From: Paracoccus sp. JM45
GTDB lineage: Bacteria > Pseudomonadota > Alphaproteobacteria > Rhodobacterales > Rhodobacteraceae
NCBI RefSeq assembly: GCF_003590715.1
Contig: NZ_QQVY01000005.1
Location: 36,255-100,254 of the forward strand
DNA length: 64,000 nt
Reading direction: 5' to 3'
The first letter of the stretch is position 1. Each line of letters opens with the position of its first letter. Below, piece by piece: positions 26,710 to 35,989 of this stretch. Both the position numbers and the translations under genes were made by a program. The notes under the pieces are model-generated. The model did no database searches. It saw only the letters and a program-made list of their open reading frames with translations, and had not been told where the DNA came from.

Positions 26710-28125
26710 TTATGCCGCACCGATCGGCGGGGTGGTTTCCGGCGGAATCGGGCAGGAATAGGGGAATTCAGCCAGATGTTCCCGATGCGCCCCTTTGGCC
26801 GCCTTGATCAGGGCTGGATCGGTCAGCGCCTTGCGCGCGGTCGAGGCCATGACCTTGGCCGCATGCAGCATGCCCTTATGCGCGGCAGGGGCCTTGCCCT
26901 GTGCCGTCTGCTGCCACGTATGCAGCGCGGTCCCCACAGCGCAGGTCGCGACGCGTGCCTGAACGGTCGGCACAGCCCAGCTGACGTCGCCCACATCGGT
27001 CGATCCCATGCCGCCCATGAACGGACGGTCCAAAGGCGCGATGAAATCACACATCGACTTGTCATAATCGGGCTTCATTGCCAAGCGCTGGAAGGTATCC
27101 GCGATGTCTTCGCGGGCCAGCGATTTGCGGATATCGGTGGCAAAGGCTTTGTCCTGATCGTCGAAGGGGACGGGGCCAAGCGCCTCGAATTCGGCCTGCA
27201 TTGCCAGCGACAGGGGACGGTTGCCGATCAGGTTCGACACAGCAGAAAACACCTGTGATGTGACAGCCGTTCCCGACATCAGCGCCGCGCCATCGGCCAT
27301 ATTGCGCACCCGCTGGACCAGCGATTGCAGGCCGGCCAGATCGGGGCTGCGGATCAGCTGGCGCACGGTCGCCTTGGCCTGCACCACATTCGGTGCAATC
27401 CCGCCGGCATCCAGATAGGCGTAATGCACTCGTGCCGCATCGGGCATGTGTTCACGCATGTAATTGATGCCGATGTTCATCAGTTCGACTGAATCCAGCG
27501 CGGAACGGCCCAGTTCGGGGGCACCCGCGGCATGGGCGGCCTTGCCGGTGAAGGTGAAATCGATGCGGGTATTTGCCAGCGACCGCATGTCGTCCACGGC
27601 GTTGAAGCTGGCCGGATGCCATGTGATGGCGATATCCACGTCATCGAACTGGCCGTCGCGCACCATATAGGTCTTGGCAGCGCCGCCTTCTTCGGCAGGG
27701 CAACCGTAATAACGGACGCGGCCTTCGATACCTTCGGATTCCAGCCAGTCCTTGACGGCGGTGGCGGCGGACAATGCAGCCGACCCCAACAGATTATGAC
27801 CGCAGCCGTGACCGAAACCGTGATCGGCGATCTGTTTGGGTTCGGCCAGACCGGGTTCCTGCGACAGGCCGGGCAGGGCGTCATATTCGCCAAGGATGGC
27901 GATGATCGGGCCACCGGTGCCAGCCTCGCCCATGACGGCGGTCGGAATGCCCGCGACGTTTTCGGTGACGCGGAAGCCTTGGTCGCGCAGCATCTGCGTG
28001 TGCTGGGCGCAGGATTTGGTTTCGGTATAGGCCAGTTCGGGCGTGTCGAAGACGCGGTCGGCCAGACCGGTGAATTCCGGTCCTTTTGCATCGACGAAGG
28101 ACCAGATCGGATTGTCATTACGCAT
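26710..28125 (-). CDS. M20 metallo-amidohydrolase (AbgB-like)
   Basis: A 471-residue M20D-type hydrolase with the N-terminal Zn motif region HGFGHGCGHNLLGSAALSAATAV, CPAEEGGAAKTYMV, a lid domain starting ITWHPASFN, and TDVGDVSWAVPTVQA. This resembles p-aminobenzoyl-glutamate hydrolase subunit B and other amidohydrolases that cut an acyl or carbamoyl amide. Start at 28125 has ACAGGAG upstream. It is the last gene of a six-gene minus-strand operon with an oligopeptide-type ABC transporter, 23 bp after the OppF-like ATPase, so it probably hydrolyses the transported amide. Confidence 0.88.
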   Translation of the reverse strand: MRNDNPIWSFVDAKGPEFTGLADRVFDTPELAYTETKSCAQHTQMLRDQGFRVTENVAGIPTAVMGEAGTGGPIIAILGEYDALPGLSQEPGLAEPKQIADHGFGHGCGHNLLGSAALSAATAVKDWLESEGIEGRVRYYGCPAEEGGAAKTYMVRDGQFDDVDIAITWHPASFNAVDDMRSLANTRIDFTFTGKAAHAAGAPELGRSALDSVELMNIGINYMREHMPDAARVHYAYLDAGGIAPNVVQAKATVRQLIRSPDLAGLQSLVQRVRNMADGAALMSGTAVTSQVFSAVSNLIGNRPLSLAMQAEFEALGPVPFDDQDKAFATDIRKSLAREDIADTFQRLAMKPDYDKSMCDFIAPLDRPFMGGMGSTDVGDVSWAVPTVQARVATCAVGTALHTWQQTAQGKAPAAHKGMLHAAKVMASTARKALTDPALIKAAKGAHREHLAEFPYSCPIPPETTPPIGAA

Positions 28126-28148
28126 CGTATTCTCCTGTAAGGGGCGGA

Positions 28149-29150
28149 TCAGGCCCCGTCGTTCAAATGGCAGGCGGACATGCGACCGGCGGCGACCTGC
28201 TTTAACGCGGGCACCTCGATCCGGCAGCGGTCATGGGCGTGGGGGCAGCGGGGGTGGAAATGGCACCCTTTGGGCGGGTTCAACGGCGATGGAATTTCGC
28301 CCTTGATGGCGTGATAGCTACGCTTGCCGGTTTCGAATGTCGGGATCTCGCTGATCAGGGCTTGGGTATAGGGGTGGTTGGGGCGCGCGATCAGATCCTC
28401 GGCGGTGCCCAGTTCGACCAGCCGTCCCAGATACATCACCGCGATCCGGTCCGAGATATGTTCGACCACGCCCAGATCATGGCTGACAAACAGATAGGTC
28501 AGGTCATTGTCCTGACGCAGCTTGACGAACAGGTTCAGCACCTGCGCCTGAATGGACACATCCAGTGCCGCCACAGATTCATCACAGACCAGAAAATCGG
28601 GTTTTACAGCCAGCGCCCGGGCAATGCCGATGCGTGCTCGCTGACCGCCGGAAAACTGGTGCGGGTAACGCTTGGCGGTGCTGGGGTCCAGACCGACCTG
28701 CTGCAGGATCGATTCGACATATTCATCGACCTGACCGCGCGGGGCGATGCCATGGACGCGCGGTGCCTCGCCCACGATATCGCGGATGCGGATGCGCGGG
28801 TTCAGCGATGACATCGGGTCCTGAAACACCATCTGGATTTTCAGCGCCGCATCGCGGGCCGCAGCGCCTTTCAGTCCCGCCACATCCTGCCCGTTAAAGT
28901 GGATGTGCCCGTTGCTGGGCGAGGCCAGCCCCGCCACCATCCGGCCAAGGGTGGATTTGCCGCAACCCGATTCACCGACAAGGCCCAAAACCTCGCCTCG
29001 TTTGATATCAAGGCTGACGTTGTCGACCGCATGGACGGTCATCGGCGCGATCTTGGCGCCCAGTTTGCGGGCGGCTTTTTCGGCAATATCAAGGTCTTTG
29101 GTAAACCGCTTCGAGACGCCGTCGATTTGAAGGATGGTATCTTGGGTCAC
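28149..29150 (-). CDS. Peptide-type ABC transporter ATPase (OppF-like)
   Basis: A 333-residue ATPase starting at GTG 29150, overlapping the preceding ATPase stop (GTGA). The open frame to 29282 is antisense-like leader. Features: Walker A GESGCGKST, Q-loop MVFQDPMSSLNPRIRI, signature FSGGQRARIGIARALA, Walker B FLVCDESVAALD, FVSHDL, and the C-terminal CHFHPRCPHAHDRC motif. Part of the operon 33691-26710. Confidence 0.9.
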   Translation of the reverse strand: MTQDTILQIDGVSKRFTKDLDIAEKAARKLGAKIAPMTVHAVDNVSLDIKRGEVLGLVGESGCGKSTLGRMVAGLASPSNGHIHFNGQDVAGLKGAAARDAALKIQMVFQDPMSSLNPRIRIRDIVGEAPRVHGIAPRGQVDEYVESILQQVGLDPSTAKRYPHQFSGGQRARIGIARALAVKPDFLVCDESVAALDVSIQAQVLNLFVKLRQDNDLTYLFVSHDLGVVEHISDRIAVMYLGRLVELGTAEDLIARPNHPYTQALISEIPTFETGKRSYHAIKGEIPSPLNPPKGCHFHPRCPHAHDRCRIEVPALKQVAAGRMSACHLNDGA

Positions 29151-30133
29151 AAGGCGGCCTTTCCGTCGGCTTCGGCATGGGGGTGGAAACAGCGCACGCT
29201 GCGATCCGGCCCGATCAGGTCCAATGCGGGTTCTGCCTGACAGGCGGCATCGGCACGCGGACAGCGCGGGGCGAATTTGCACCCTTTCGGCAGTTTCAGC
29301 AGCGATGGCGTCATGCCCTTGATCTGCGTCAGCAGCGCACCGTGGCGTTTGCCCTGCGGCACGCTGTCGATCAGCCCGCGTGTATAGGGGTGGCTGGGGT
29401 TGGCGATGATCTGGGCGGTGGGACCTTCCTCGATAATGCGGCCCGCATACATCACGGCCAGACGGTCGGCCAAACCTGACACCACGGCCAGATCATGGGT
29501 GATCCAGATCAGTGCCGTGCCGGATTTGGCGCAAAGGGACTGCACCTCGGCCAGGATCTGGGCCTGGATTGTGACGTCCAGCGCAGTCGTGGGTTCATCT
29601 GCGATAATCAGGTCTGGCTTGTGCAGCAGGGCGATGGCAATGGCCACACGCTGGCGCATCCCGCCCGAAAACTGGTGCGGATAGCTTTGCAACCGTTCGT
29701 CGGGCGATGAAATGCCCACCTGCACCAAAGCGTCGCGCGACCGGCGCAGGGCCTCGGCTTTGGAGACGTTTTCATGGGCACGCACGGTTTCGACCATTTG
29801 CGTGTCGATCCGCAGTACGGGGTTCAGGGTCATCATCGGGTCCTGAAAGATCATCGCGATCCGCTTGCCGCGCAGGTTGCGCAGCAACGGTTCCCCTTTG
29901 GCGACCAGATCGTCGCCGTCAAAGATGATCTGCCCGCCGGCGACGCGGCCCGGTTCATCGACCAACCCCAGGATCGAGAACCCCGTGACCGATTTGCCGG
30001 AACCGGATTCGCCGACCAGCCCAAGGATCTCGCCCCTGTTCAGGGAAAAGCTGACGCCATCGACGGCTTTGGCCACGCCGTCGCGGGTGAAGAAATGCGT
30101 TTGCAGATCTTTGACTTCAAGAAGTTTGGTCAT
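29147..30133 (-). CDS. Peptide-type ABC transporter ATPase (OppD-like)
   Basis: A 328-residue ATPase: Walker [11 protein letters not shown]-loop [16 protein letters not shown], signature [16 protein letters not shown], Walker [20 protein letters not shown], and C-terminal [14 protein letters not shown]. It overlaps the permease upstream by four bases (30130-30133) and the OppF-like gene downstream by four. Confidence 0.91.
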   Translation of the reverse strand: MTKLLEVKDLQTHFFTRDGVAKAVDGVSFSLNRGEILGLVGESGSGKSVTGFSILGLVDEPGRVAGGQIIFDGDDLVAKGEPLLRNLRGKRIAMIFQDPMMTLNPVLRIDTQMVETVRAHENVSKAEALRRSRDALVQVGISSPDERLQSYPHQFSGGMRQRVAIAIALLHKPDLIIADEPTTALDVTIQAQILAEVQSLCAKSGTALIWITHDLAVVSGLADRLAVMYAGRIIEEGPTAQIIANPSHPYTRGLIDSVPQGKRHGALLTQIKGMTPSLLKLPKGCKFAPRCPRADAACQAEPALDLIGPDRSVRCFHPHAEADGKAAL

Positions 30134-31038
30134 TTCTGCAACCTCGGGTTCAGGACATCGCGCAGGCGGTCGCCGACAAGGTTGATGGCAACGATAGTCA
30201 CCACCAGGGCCAGGCCGGGGAAAATGCTGATCCAGTAGCTGCCCGACAGTAGGTAGTCATAGCCATTGGCGATCAGCAGCCCCAATGAGGGTTCGGTGAT
30301 GGGCACGCCGACGCCAAGGAATGACAGCGTCGCCTCCAGGGCGATGGCCTGTGCAATCTGCACGGTGGCGACCACGATCAGCGGCGGGACGCAATTGGGC
30401 AGCAGGTGGCGGAACATGATGCGCCGGTTCGACAGCGCCAGACAGCGGGCGGCATCGATGTAATCCTTGCGGCGTTCGACAATGGCCGAACTGCGGACGG
30501 TGCGGGCGTAATAGGCCCATTGCACGATCACCAGCGCAAGGATCACCTTATCGACCCCGCGCCCCAGCAGCGCCAACAGGATCAGCGCGATCAGGATGGC
30601 AGGGAAGGACAACTGAAGATCGACGATCCGCATGATAAAGCTGTCCAGTTTGCCGCCGAAATAAGCCGCAACGACGCCGATAATGGTGCCGATTGTAATC
30701 GCCAGCCCCAGCGACACTGTGGCAACCAGCAGGCTGATGCGCAGCCCGTACATAATGGCCGACACCATATCGCGCCCCTGTTGGTCAGTGCCCAACCAAT
30801 AGGTCTGGCCTGTGGCAAAGCTGACCTCGCCCGGGGGCAGGGCGCCGTCCATGATGTCCAGCTGCGCCAGATCATAGGGGTTCTGCGGCGCGATCCACGG
30901 CGCGGCAATCGCGATCAGCGCGACGATGACGAACAATAGCAGGCCGACGACGGCAATGCGATCCTCAATGAATTCCTTGAAAATGCGTTTAGAGGGGCTA
31001 TCGATGCGGGCGGGGGCGTTGGTGGTAATCTCGGTCAT
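30130..31038 (-). CDS. Peptide-type ABC transporter permease (OppC/DppC-like)
   Basis: A 302-residue permease begun at the ATG at 31038, which overlaps the preceding permease stop by four bases; the frame upstream to 31206 is a shadow of that gene. It has the DppC signature FIEDRIAVVGLLLFVIVALIAIAAPWIAP, WLGTDQQGRDMVSAIMYGLR, and the EAA loop KDYIDAARCLALSNRRIMFRHLLPNCVPP. Confidence 0.9.
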   Translation of the reverse strand: MTEITTNAPARIDSPSKRIFKEFIEDRIAVVGLLLFVIVALIAIAAPWIAPQNPYDLAQLDIMDGALPPGEVSFATGQTYWLGTDQQGRDMVSAIMYGLRISLLVATVSLGLAITIGTIIGVVAAYFGGKLDSFIMRIVDLQLSFPAILIALILLALLGRGVDKVILALVIVQWAYYARTVRSSAIVERRKDYIDAARCLALSNRRIMFRHLLPNCVPPLIVVATVQIAQAIALEATLSFLGVGVPITEPSLGLLIANGYDYLLSGSYWISIFPGLALVVTIVAINLVGDRLRDVLNPRLQK

Positions 31039-32012
31039 CCCTTCATCTCCGACAGGCGGATGCGTGGGTCCAGCAGGGAATAGATCACATCGACCAGCAG
31101 GTTGATGGCGACAATGATCAGCACGGTCAGCATCAGATAGGCCACGATCACGGGGCGATCCAAAAGGTTGATGCTGTCGATCAACAGCTTGCCCATGCCC
31201 GGCCATGCAAAGACGGTTTCAGTCACAATGGCAAAGGCGACCATCGACCCCAGTTCCAGACCGATGATGGTCACGATCGGGATCATGATGTTTTTCAGCA
31301 CATGGACCAACACAACGCGGCGGCTGGACAGGCCCTTGGCGCGGGCGAATTTGACGTAATCCTGCATGCAGACCTCGCGCGTGTTTGCGCGGGCAAGGCG
31401 GATGATCAGCGACATCTTGAACAGCGCCAGATTGATGGCGGGCAGGATCAGGTGGCTGAGCCCGTCCCATGTCAAAAAGCTGACTTGCATGCCCAGAAAT
31501 TCGGTTGTCTCACCGCGGCCACCGGCAGGCATCCACCCAAGGATGACGGCAAAGACCAGAATCAGCAGCATCCCCTGCCAGAAGTTCGGCAGCGAAAAAC
31601 CAAGGATGGAGCCGCCCATGATGGTGCGTCCGGCGATGCTTTTGGGGCGCAGACCGGCCCAGACACCCAAGGGGATGCCGATGCCAACCGACAGAAACAG
31701 GGCGACAACCGCCAGCTCCATCGTAGCGGGCAGACGCTCCATAATAATGTCCAGCGCCGGACGGCCATAGACGAACGAGGTGCCCAGATCGCCATGCAGC
31801 GCGTTCCAGATAAAGATCCCGAACTGTTGGTACAGCGGTTTGTCCAACCCCAGACGTTGGGTTGTGGCAATGATATCGGCCTGCGTGGCCTCGGGGTTGA
31901 TCAGCACATCGACGGGATTGCCGATGAAATAGACGCCGGCAAAGACCAGCACCGCCATTGCCATAATGGCAAGCATGCTTTGGCCCAAGCGGCGGACAAG
32001 ATAGACGATCAT
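31035..32012 (-). CDS. Peptide-type ABC transporter permease (OppB/DppB-like)
   Basis: A 325-residue permease with IVYLVRRLGQSMLAIMAMAVLVFAGVYFIGNP, the LGLDKPLYQQFGIFIWNALHGDLGTSF segment, the EAA loop QDYVKFARAKGLSSRRVVLVHVLKNIMIPIVTI and the ending LLDPRIR. It follows the binding-protein gene by 71 bp. Confidence 0.9.
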   Translation of the reverse strand: MIVYLVRRLGQSMLAIMAMAVLVFAGVYFIGNPVDVLINPEATQADIIATTQRLGLDKPLYQQFGIFIWNALHGDLGTSFVYGRPALDIIMERLPATMELAVVALFLSVGIGIPLGVWAGLRPKSIAGRTIMGGSILGFSLPNFWQGMLLILVFAVILGWMPAGGRGETTEFLGMQVSFLTWDGLSHLILPAINLALFKMSLIIRLARANTREVCMQDYVKFARAKGLSSRRVVLVHVLKNIMIPIVTIIGLELGSMVAFAIVTETVFAWPGMGKLLIDSINLLDRPVIVAYLMLTVLIIVAINLLVDVIYSLLDPRIRLSEMKG

Positions 32013-32083
32013 GGCGGGGGTCCTTCGTGGTCCGGCATTCGGTAAGGTCCGGCACCCCGTTCAGGGATGCCGGAAGGGTCGGA

Positions 32084-33691
32084 TCACTCGGCTGCGACAG
32101 GTTTGACCTCGGTGGCCATGGTGTATTGATCGACGCGCGGCTCATAGGACAGGGTCGGCTTCATCGCCCACACGGTCTGTTCGTAATGCAGCGGGATGAT
32201 GCCGAAATCGTCCAGAACCATCGTTTCGGCCTGTTGCAGCATTTCGTCGCGTTTGGAGTCGTCGATGGTGGCCATCGCCTCGATCAGGACCTTGTCCATG
32301 TCGGGGTTGGAATAGCGGCCCGCATTGGTCGGGCCCATGCCGGTATCGGCGTTATAGGTCGCAACCAGCGATTTCAGCGGCGATGACATATCGCCCGAAG
32401 ATGCGCCCCAACCGGCCATATAGATCGGGAATTCCAGCGCGTTGCGGCGGCTAAAGAACTGGCTGGCGGTGCTGGCATCGACATTGGTGTTGATGCCGAT
32501 CCGCGCCATCATCTGGGCTACAGCCTGCGCGACCTGTTCATCATTGATATAACGGTCGTTCGGCGTTCCCAGCGTGATCGTGAAACCGTCGGGATAGCCC
32601 GCCTCGGCCAGCAATTCCTTGGCGCGATCAACGTCATAGGTATCGACAGCGCGCCCCGAGGTGCCAAACATCGGCGGCGGCAGCAATTCGCCCGCAGGCT
32701 GGGCATAACCACCCATGATGCGTTCGGCGATGGCTTCGCGGTTGATCGAGATCGAGATCGCCTCGCGGACGCGGGGGTCCAGCAGGGGGTTCTTGCCGTC
32801 GGTGCCTTCGATGCCGGGGGCATCTTCGACCTGCTGCATGTGCAGATAGATGATGCGGTTCGACAGCGCATCGACGATGTGAAAGCCTTCGCCCTCGATA
32901 CGTTTGATGTCCTGAATGGGGGGCGATTCAATCATATCGACATCGCCTGCCAACAGGGCCGCCACACGGGGGCCATCGCTGGTGATCGGGCGCATGACAA
33001 CGCGTTCCCAATCAGGCTTGCCACCCCAGTAATCGTCAAAACGGGTCACGGTCATTTCCGACCCGCGGGTATAGCTTTCCAGCTTGTAAGGGCCGGTCCC
33101 GACCGCAACATCGGGTGAATTGAATGCATGCGATTGCGGGACATCGCCCATGCCTTCGCAGGTGCCGTCCGTGCCAAAGGTGACGGTGTCTTCTGCGCCC
33201 AAAGCGTTGGCCGACAACACCGCAAGGCTCCACAGATCGGTGGGCAGCAGGGGGTTGGTTGCTTTGGTCTTGATGATCAGCGTGTGATCGTCTTCGGCCT
33301 GCATATCGGCAATGCCACCGGTAAAGATGGTAAATGCCGATGGCGAATTTTCCACCAGCGGCACGCGGCAGAATGAATAGATCACGTCACGGGCGGTGAA
33401 ATCACTGCCATCGTGGAATTTGACGCCTTGGCGCAGCTTGAAGCGCCATGTGGTGTCATCCACCGCTTCCCAGCTTTCGGCCAGACCGGGGGTGACTTTC
33501 TGGACGGCGTCCTGCGTGGTCAGCGCCTCGAAGATGTTCTTGGCAACCTGGATGTTCGTCGACAGCTGGTGGAATTGCGGGTCCATCGAGGTGGCTTCGG
33601 ATTTCAGGCCGATGGACAGGTCCTGCGCCAGCGCGGGGGTCATGCCAGCGGCAATCAGGCCCGCCATCAGTGGCAACGTAAGTGCTTTCAC
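32084..33691 (-). CDS. Peptide-type ABC transporter binding protein (SBP_bac_5)
   Basis: A 535-residue binding protein. GTG start at 33691 with AGGAAGGA upstream; signal peptide KALTLPLMAGLIAAGMTPALAQ. The mature part has LGLAESWEAVDDTTWRFKLRQGVKFHDGSDFTARDV-type family motif and RVREAISISINREAI. First gene of the operon that ends with the AbgB-like hydrolase. Divergent from a LysR regulator 143 bp away, which likely controls it. Confidence 0.9.
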   Translation of the reverse strand: MKALTLPLMAGLIAAGMTPALAQDLSIGLKSEATSMDPQFHQLSTNIQVAKNIFEALTTQDAVQKVTPGLAESWEAVDDTTWRFKLRQGVKFHDGSDFTARDVIYSFCRVPLVENSPSAFTIFTGGIADMQAEDDHTLIIKTKATNPLLPTDLWSLAVLSANALGAEDTVTFGTDGTCEGMGDVPQSHAFNSPDVAVGTGPYKLESYTRGSEMTVTRFDDYWGGKPDWERVVMRPITSDGPRVAALLAGDVDMIESPPIQDIKRIEGEGFHIVDALSNRIIYLHMQQVEDAPGIEGTDGKNPLLDPRVREAISISINREAIAERIMGGYAQPAGELLPPPMFGTSGRAVDTYDVDRAKELLAEAGYPDGFTITLGTPNDRYINDEQVAQAVAQMMARIGINTNVDASTASQFFSRRNALEFPIYMAGWGASSGDMSSPLKSLVATYNADTGMGPTNAGRYSNPDMDKVLIEAMATIDDSKRDEMLQQAETMVLDDFGIIPLHYEQTVWAMKPTLSYEPRVDQYTMATEVKPVAAE

Positions 33692-33810
33692 CGGAAGATC
33701 CTTCCTATTGGTTGTTTTCGCTTTTTCAGTCCCGGGGTTGATCCCCGATGGTGCAATCCTGCTTGGCGTTGAAACTATTATGCGTTAAACAGAAGTCAAC
33801 AAAGAATCTG

Positions 33811-33827
33811 TATGCGTTTTTGTCATA
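33811..33827. promoter_or_regulatory. Candidate LysR-type operator
   Basis: TATG (33811-33814) and CATA (33824-33827) flank nine bases in the gap between the divergent binding-protein and LysR genes. The T-N11-A spacing inside it fits the loose LysR-box rule. The signal is short, so this is only a candidate. Confidence 0.25.
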
Positions 33828-33834
33828 GGTTATT

Positions 33835-34791
33835 ATGAATTCCGAAATATCTGCTGCGGCAAAAGACCGAAGATCAGGAATTACCCTGCGCGAGCTTGAG
33901 GTTTTGCAGGCTTTGGTGACGGCAGGCACGGCCATCAGCGCTGCCCGCCGGTTGGGGATTTCGCAATCCGCTGTCAGCCGTCGGTTGGCCCAGCTTGAGG
34001 AAAGATTGGGCTTCCAGCTGTTTTTGCGGGCAGGCGGGCGGCTGGTCCCCACGGTCGAGGCAATGTCGATCAATGAACAGCTTACGCCGGTTTTCGACAC
34101 CCTTGCGCGCATTGCCAATCATGCCGACCAACCCGAAAAAGCGCATGTCGGGACGCTGGCGATTGTAGCCCCGCCGACTATCGCGCACCGCTTTCTGCCC
34201 AGTCGAATCGCCGCTTTCAAAAAGCAGAACCCCGATCTGCAGATCACCTTCGAGGTGCTGTCCAGCGATAGCCTGCTGACCGGAATCGCCGAATGCCGCT
34301 TTGACGTGGGGCTGACCGACAGCATTACTGCCCATGAAGGCATTCAGAATGAGCAACTGCTTGAAACACAGGCAATCTGCATATTGCCGCAGCATCATCC
34401 GCTTGCGGGACTGGATGTGATTCGTCCCACCGACCTGCAAGGCGAAGATTTCATCGCCCTGTCACGCCGCCATTCCAGCCGTGTTGCCATCGACCGCGTC
34501 TTCGACAAGGCGGGGGTCAATCTGAACATCGTGATCGAAGCCTCGACCAACGTCTCGGCGATGGAGTTCGTGCGCGAAGGCCTTGGTGTGTCCCTGTTGA
34601 ATCCTTTCCCGCTGGTCCACCAGATGGGCGAGGGGGTGGTATTGCGCCCGTTTGTTCCGACGCTTTGTTACACCACCAATTTCCTGCTGCCTTCCAGTCA
34701 TGCGCCATCGGCGGTGACGCTGGCCTTTATTCAGGCAACGCGGGCCAGTCTTGACCGCAATGCCTATCCCACTGTTCCGACAAATATCTGA
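33835..34791 (+). CDS. LysR-family transcriptional regulator
   Basis: A 318-residue regulator. The winged helix reads LRELEVLQALVTAGTAISAARRLGISQSAVSRRLAQLEERLGFQLFLRAGGRLVPT (about 20-75); the substrate-binding-like effector domain follows from about 105, opening GTLAIVAPPTIAHRFLP. It is divergent from the peptide-type ABC operon and 19 bp ahead of an ArgE-like gene in the same direction, so it may control both. Confidence 0.91.
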   Translation: MNSEISAAAKDRRSGITLRELEVLQALVTAGTAISAARRLGISQSAVSRRLAQLEERLGFQLFLRAGGRLVPTVEAMSINEQLTPVFDTLARIANHADQPEKAHVGTLAIVAPPTIAHRFLPSRIAAFKKQNPDLQITFEVLSSDSLLTGIAECRFDVGLTDSITAHEGIQNEQLLETQAICILPQHHPLAGLDVIRPTDLQGEDFIALSRRHSSRVAIDRVFDKAGVNLNIVIEASTNVSAMEFVREGLGVSLLNPFPLVHQMGEGVVLRPFVPTLCYTTNFLLPSSHAPSAVTLAFIQATRASLDRNAYPTVPTNI

Positions 34792-34810
34792 TCCGAAAAA
34801 GGAATATCTG

Positions 34811-35974
34811 ATGTCCACCCCGTCCAGCCGCGAAATTCTGGCCCGATTGGTCACCTTCGATACGACCAGCAGAAATTCGAACCTTGCGCTGATCGACTAT
34901 GTTCAGACCTTCCTGTCATCCTATGGCGTCGAAAGCCGTCTGGTGATGGATGCGACCGGCCAGAAGGCCAATCTTTGGGCCACCATCGGCCCTGCGGATC
35001 AGGCGGGTGTCATTCTGTCAGGGCATACCGATACCGTGCCGGTCGACAATCAGGATTGGGCCAGTGATCCCTTCACGCTGGATGCGCGTGACGGGCGTCT
35101 TTACGGGCGTGGTTCTTGCGACATGAAGGGGTTTCTGGCCTGCGCCCTTGCAGCCGTTCCTTCTTTGGTGGCGCGTCAACTGAAACGTCCTGTGCATCTG
35201 GCCTTTTCCTATGACGAAGAGGTCGGCTGCGTCGGTGTCGTCGGATTGCTGGAAATGTTGCAGGCCCAGAACATCCGGCCCGCCATGTGTATCGTCGGCG
35301 AACCGACGATGATGCAGGTGGTGACGGGGCATAAGGCCAAACGCTCGATGCGGGTGACGGTGCGGGGTGAATCCTGCCATTCGTCATTGGCGCCGCAAGG
35401 CGTGAACGCGGTAAATTATGCCGCGCGCATGGTGGTCCGCATGCAGGATATTGCGGACAGACTGGCATCGACCGGCGATAACGACGCCGATTACGACATC
35501 ACCCACAGCACGGCCCATACAGGCGTCATCCACGGCGGAACCGCGCTGAATATCGTGCCTGACAGCTGCACCTTCGATTGTGAATTCCGCGTCCTGCCGC
35601 ATGAGGACGCCGACGCATTGGTGCAGGAATTGCGCGACTATGCCGCCGAACTGGAACCGGCCATGCAGGCTGTCGCCCCCGAAGCAGGGATCGACATCGA
35701 TCTATACGCCCAATTCCCCGGTCTGGACACCGCACCCGATGCACCCATCGTGACATTGGCCAAGCGGATGACCGGCAAGAACGGTCATTCCAAGGTCGCC
35801 TTCGGGACCGAGGGCGGGCGCTTTGATCAGATGCTGGATGTGCCGACGATCATCTGCGGTCCGGGGTCGATTGGGCAGGCGCATAAGCCTGATGAATATA
35901 TCGACCAGTCGCAGCTGGATGCCTGTGATGACTTTCTGTCGCAAATGGCCGATTGGGCCGCGCAGCCCGATTAA
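34811..35974 (+). CDS. M20 deacylase, acetylornithine deacetylase-like (ArgE family)
   Basis: A 387-residue M20A-type hydrolase started at the ATG at 34811 (AAAAAGGAA upstream). Motifs: SGHTDTVPVDNQDWASDPF with the first Zn His and Asp, GRGSCDMKGFLACALAAVPSL, SYDEEVGCVGVVGLL with the catalytic Glu pair, and FGTEGGRFDQ near the C-terminus with GPGSIGQAHKPDEYI. The family name does not fix its role: with an adjacent LysR gene and a peptide ABC operon it may deacylate an N-acyl amino acid in catabolism rather than in arginine synthesis. Confidence 0.87.
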   Translation: MSTPSSREILARLVTFDTTSRNSNLALIDYVQTFLSSYGVESRLVMDATGQKANLWATIGPADQAGVILSGHTDTVPVDNQDWASDPFTLDARDGRLYGRGSCDMKGFLACALAAVPSLVARQLKRPVHLAFSYDEEVGCVGVVGLLEMLQAQNIRPAMCIVGEPTMMQVVTGHKAKRSMRVTVRGESCHSSLAPQGVNAVNYAARMVVRMQDIADRLASTGDNDADYDITHSTAHTGVIHGGTALNIVPDSCTFDCEFRVLPHEDADALVQELRDYAAELEPAMQAVAPEAGIDIDLYAQFPGLDTAPDAPIVTLAKRMTGKNGHSKVAFGTEGGRFDQMLDVPTIICGPGSIGQAHKPDEYIDQSQLDACDDFLSQMADWAAQPD

Positions 35975-35989
35975 GCTGCGCGGATTAGG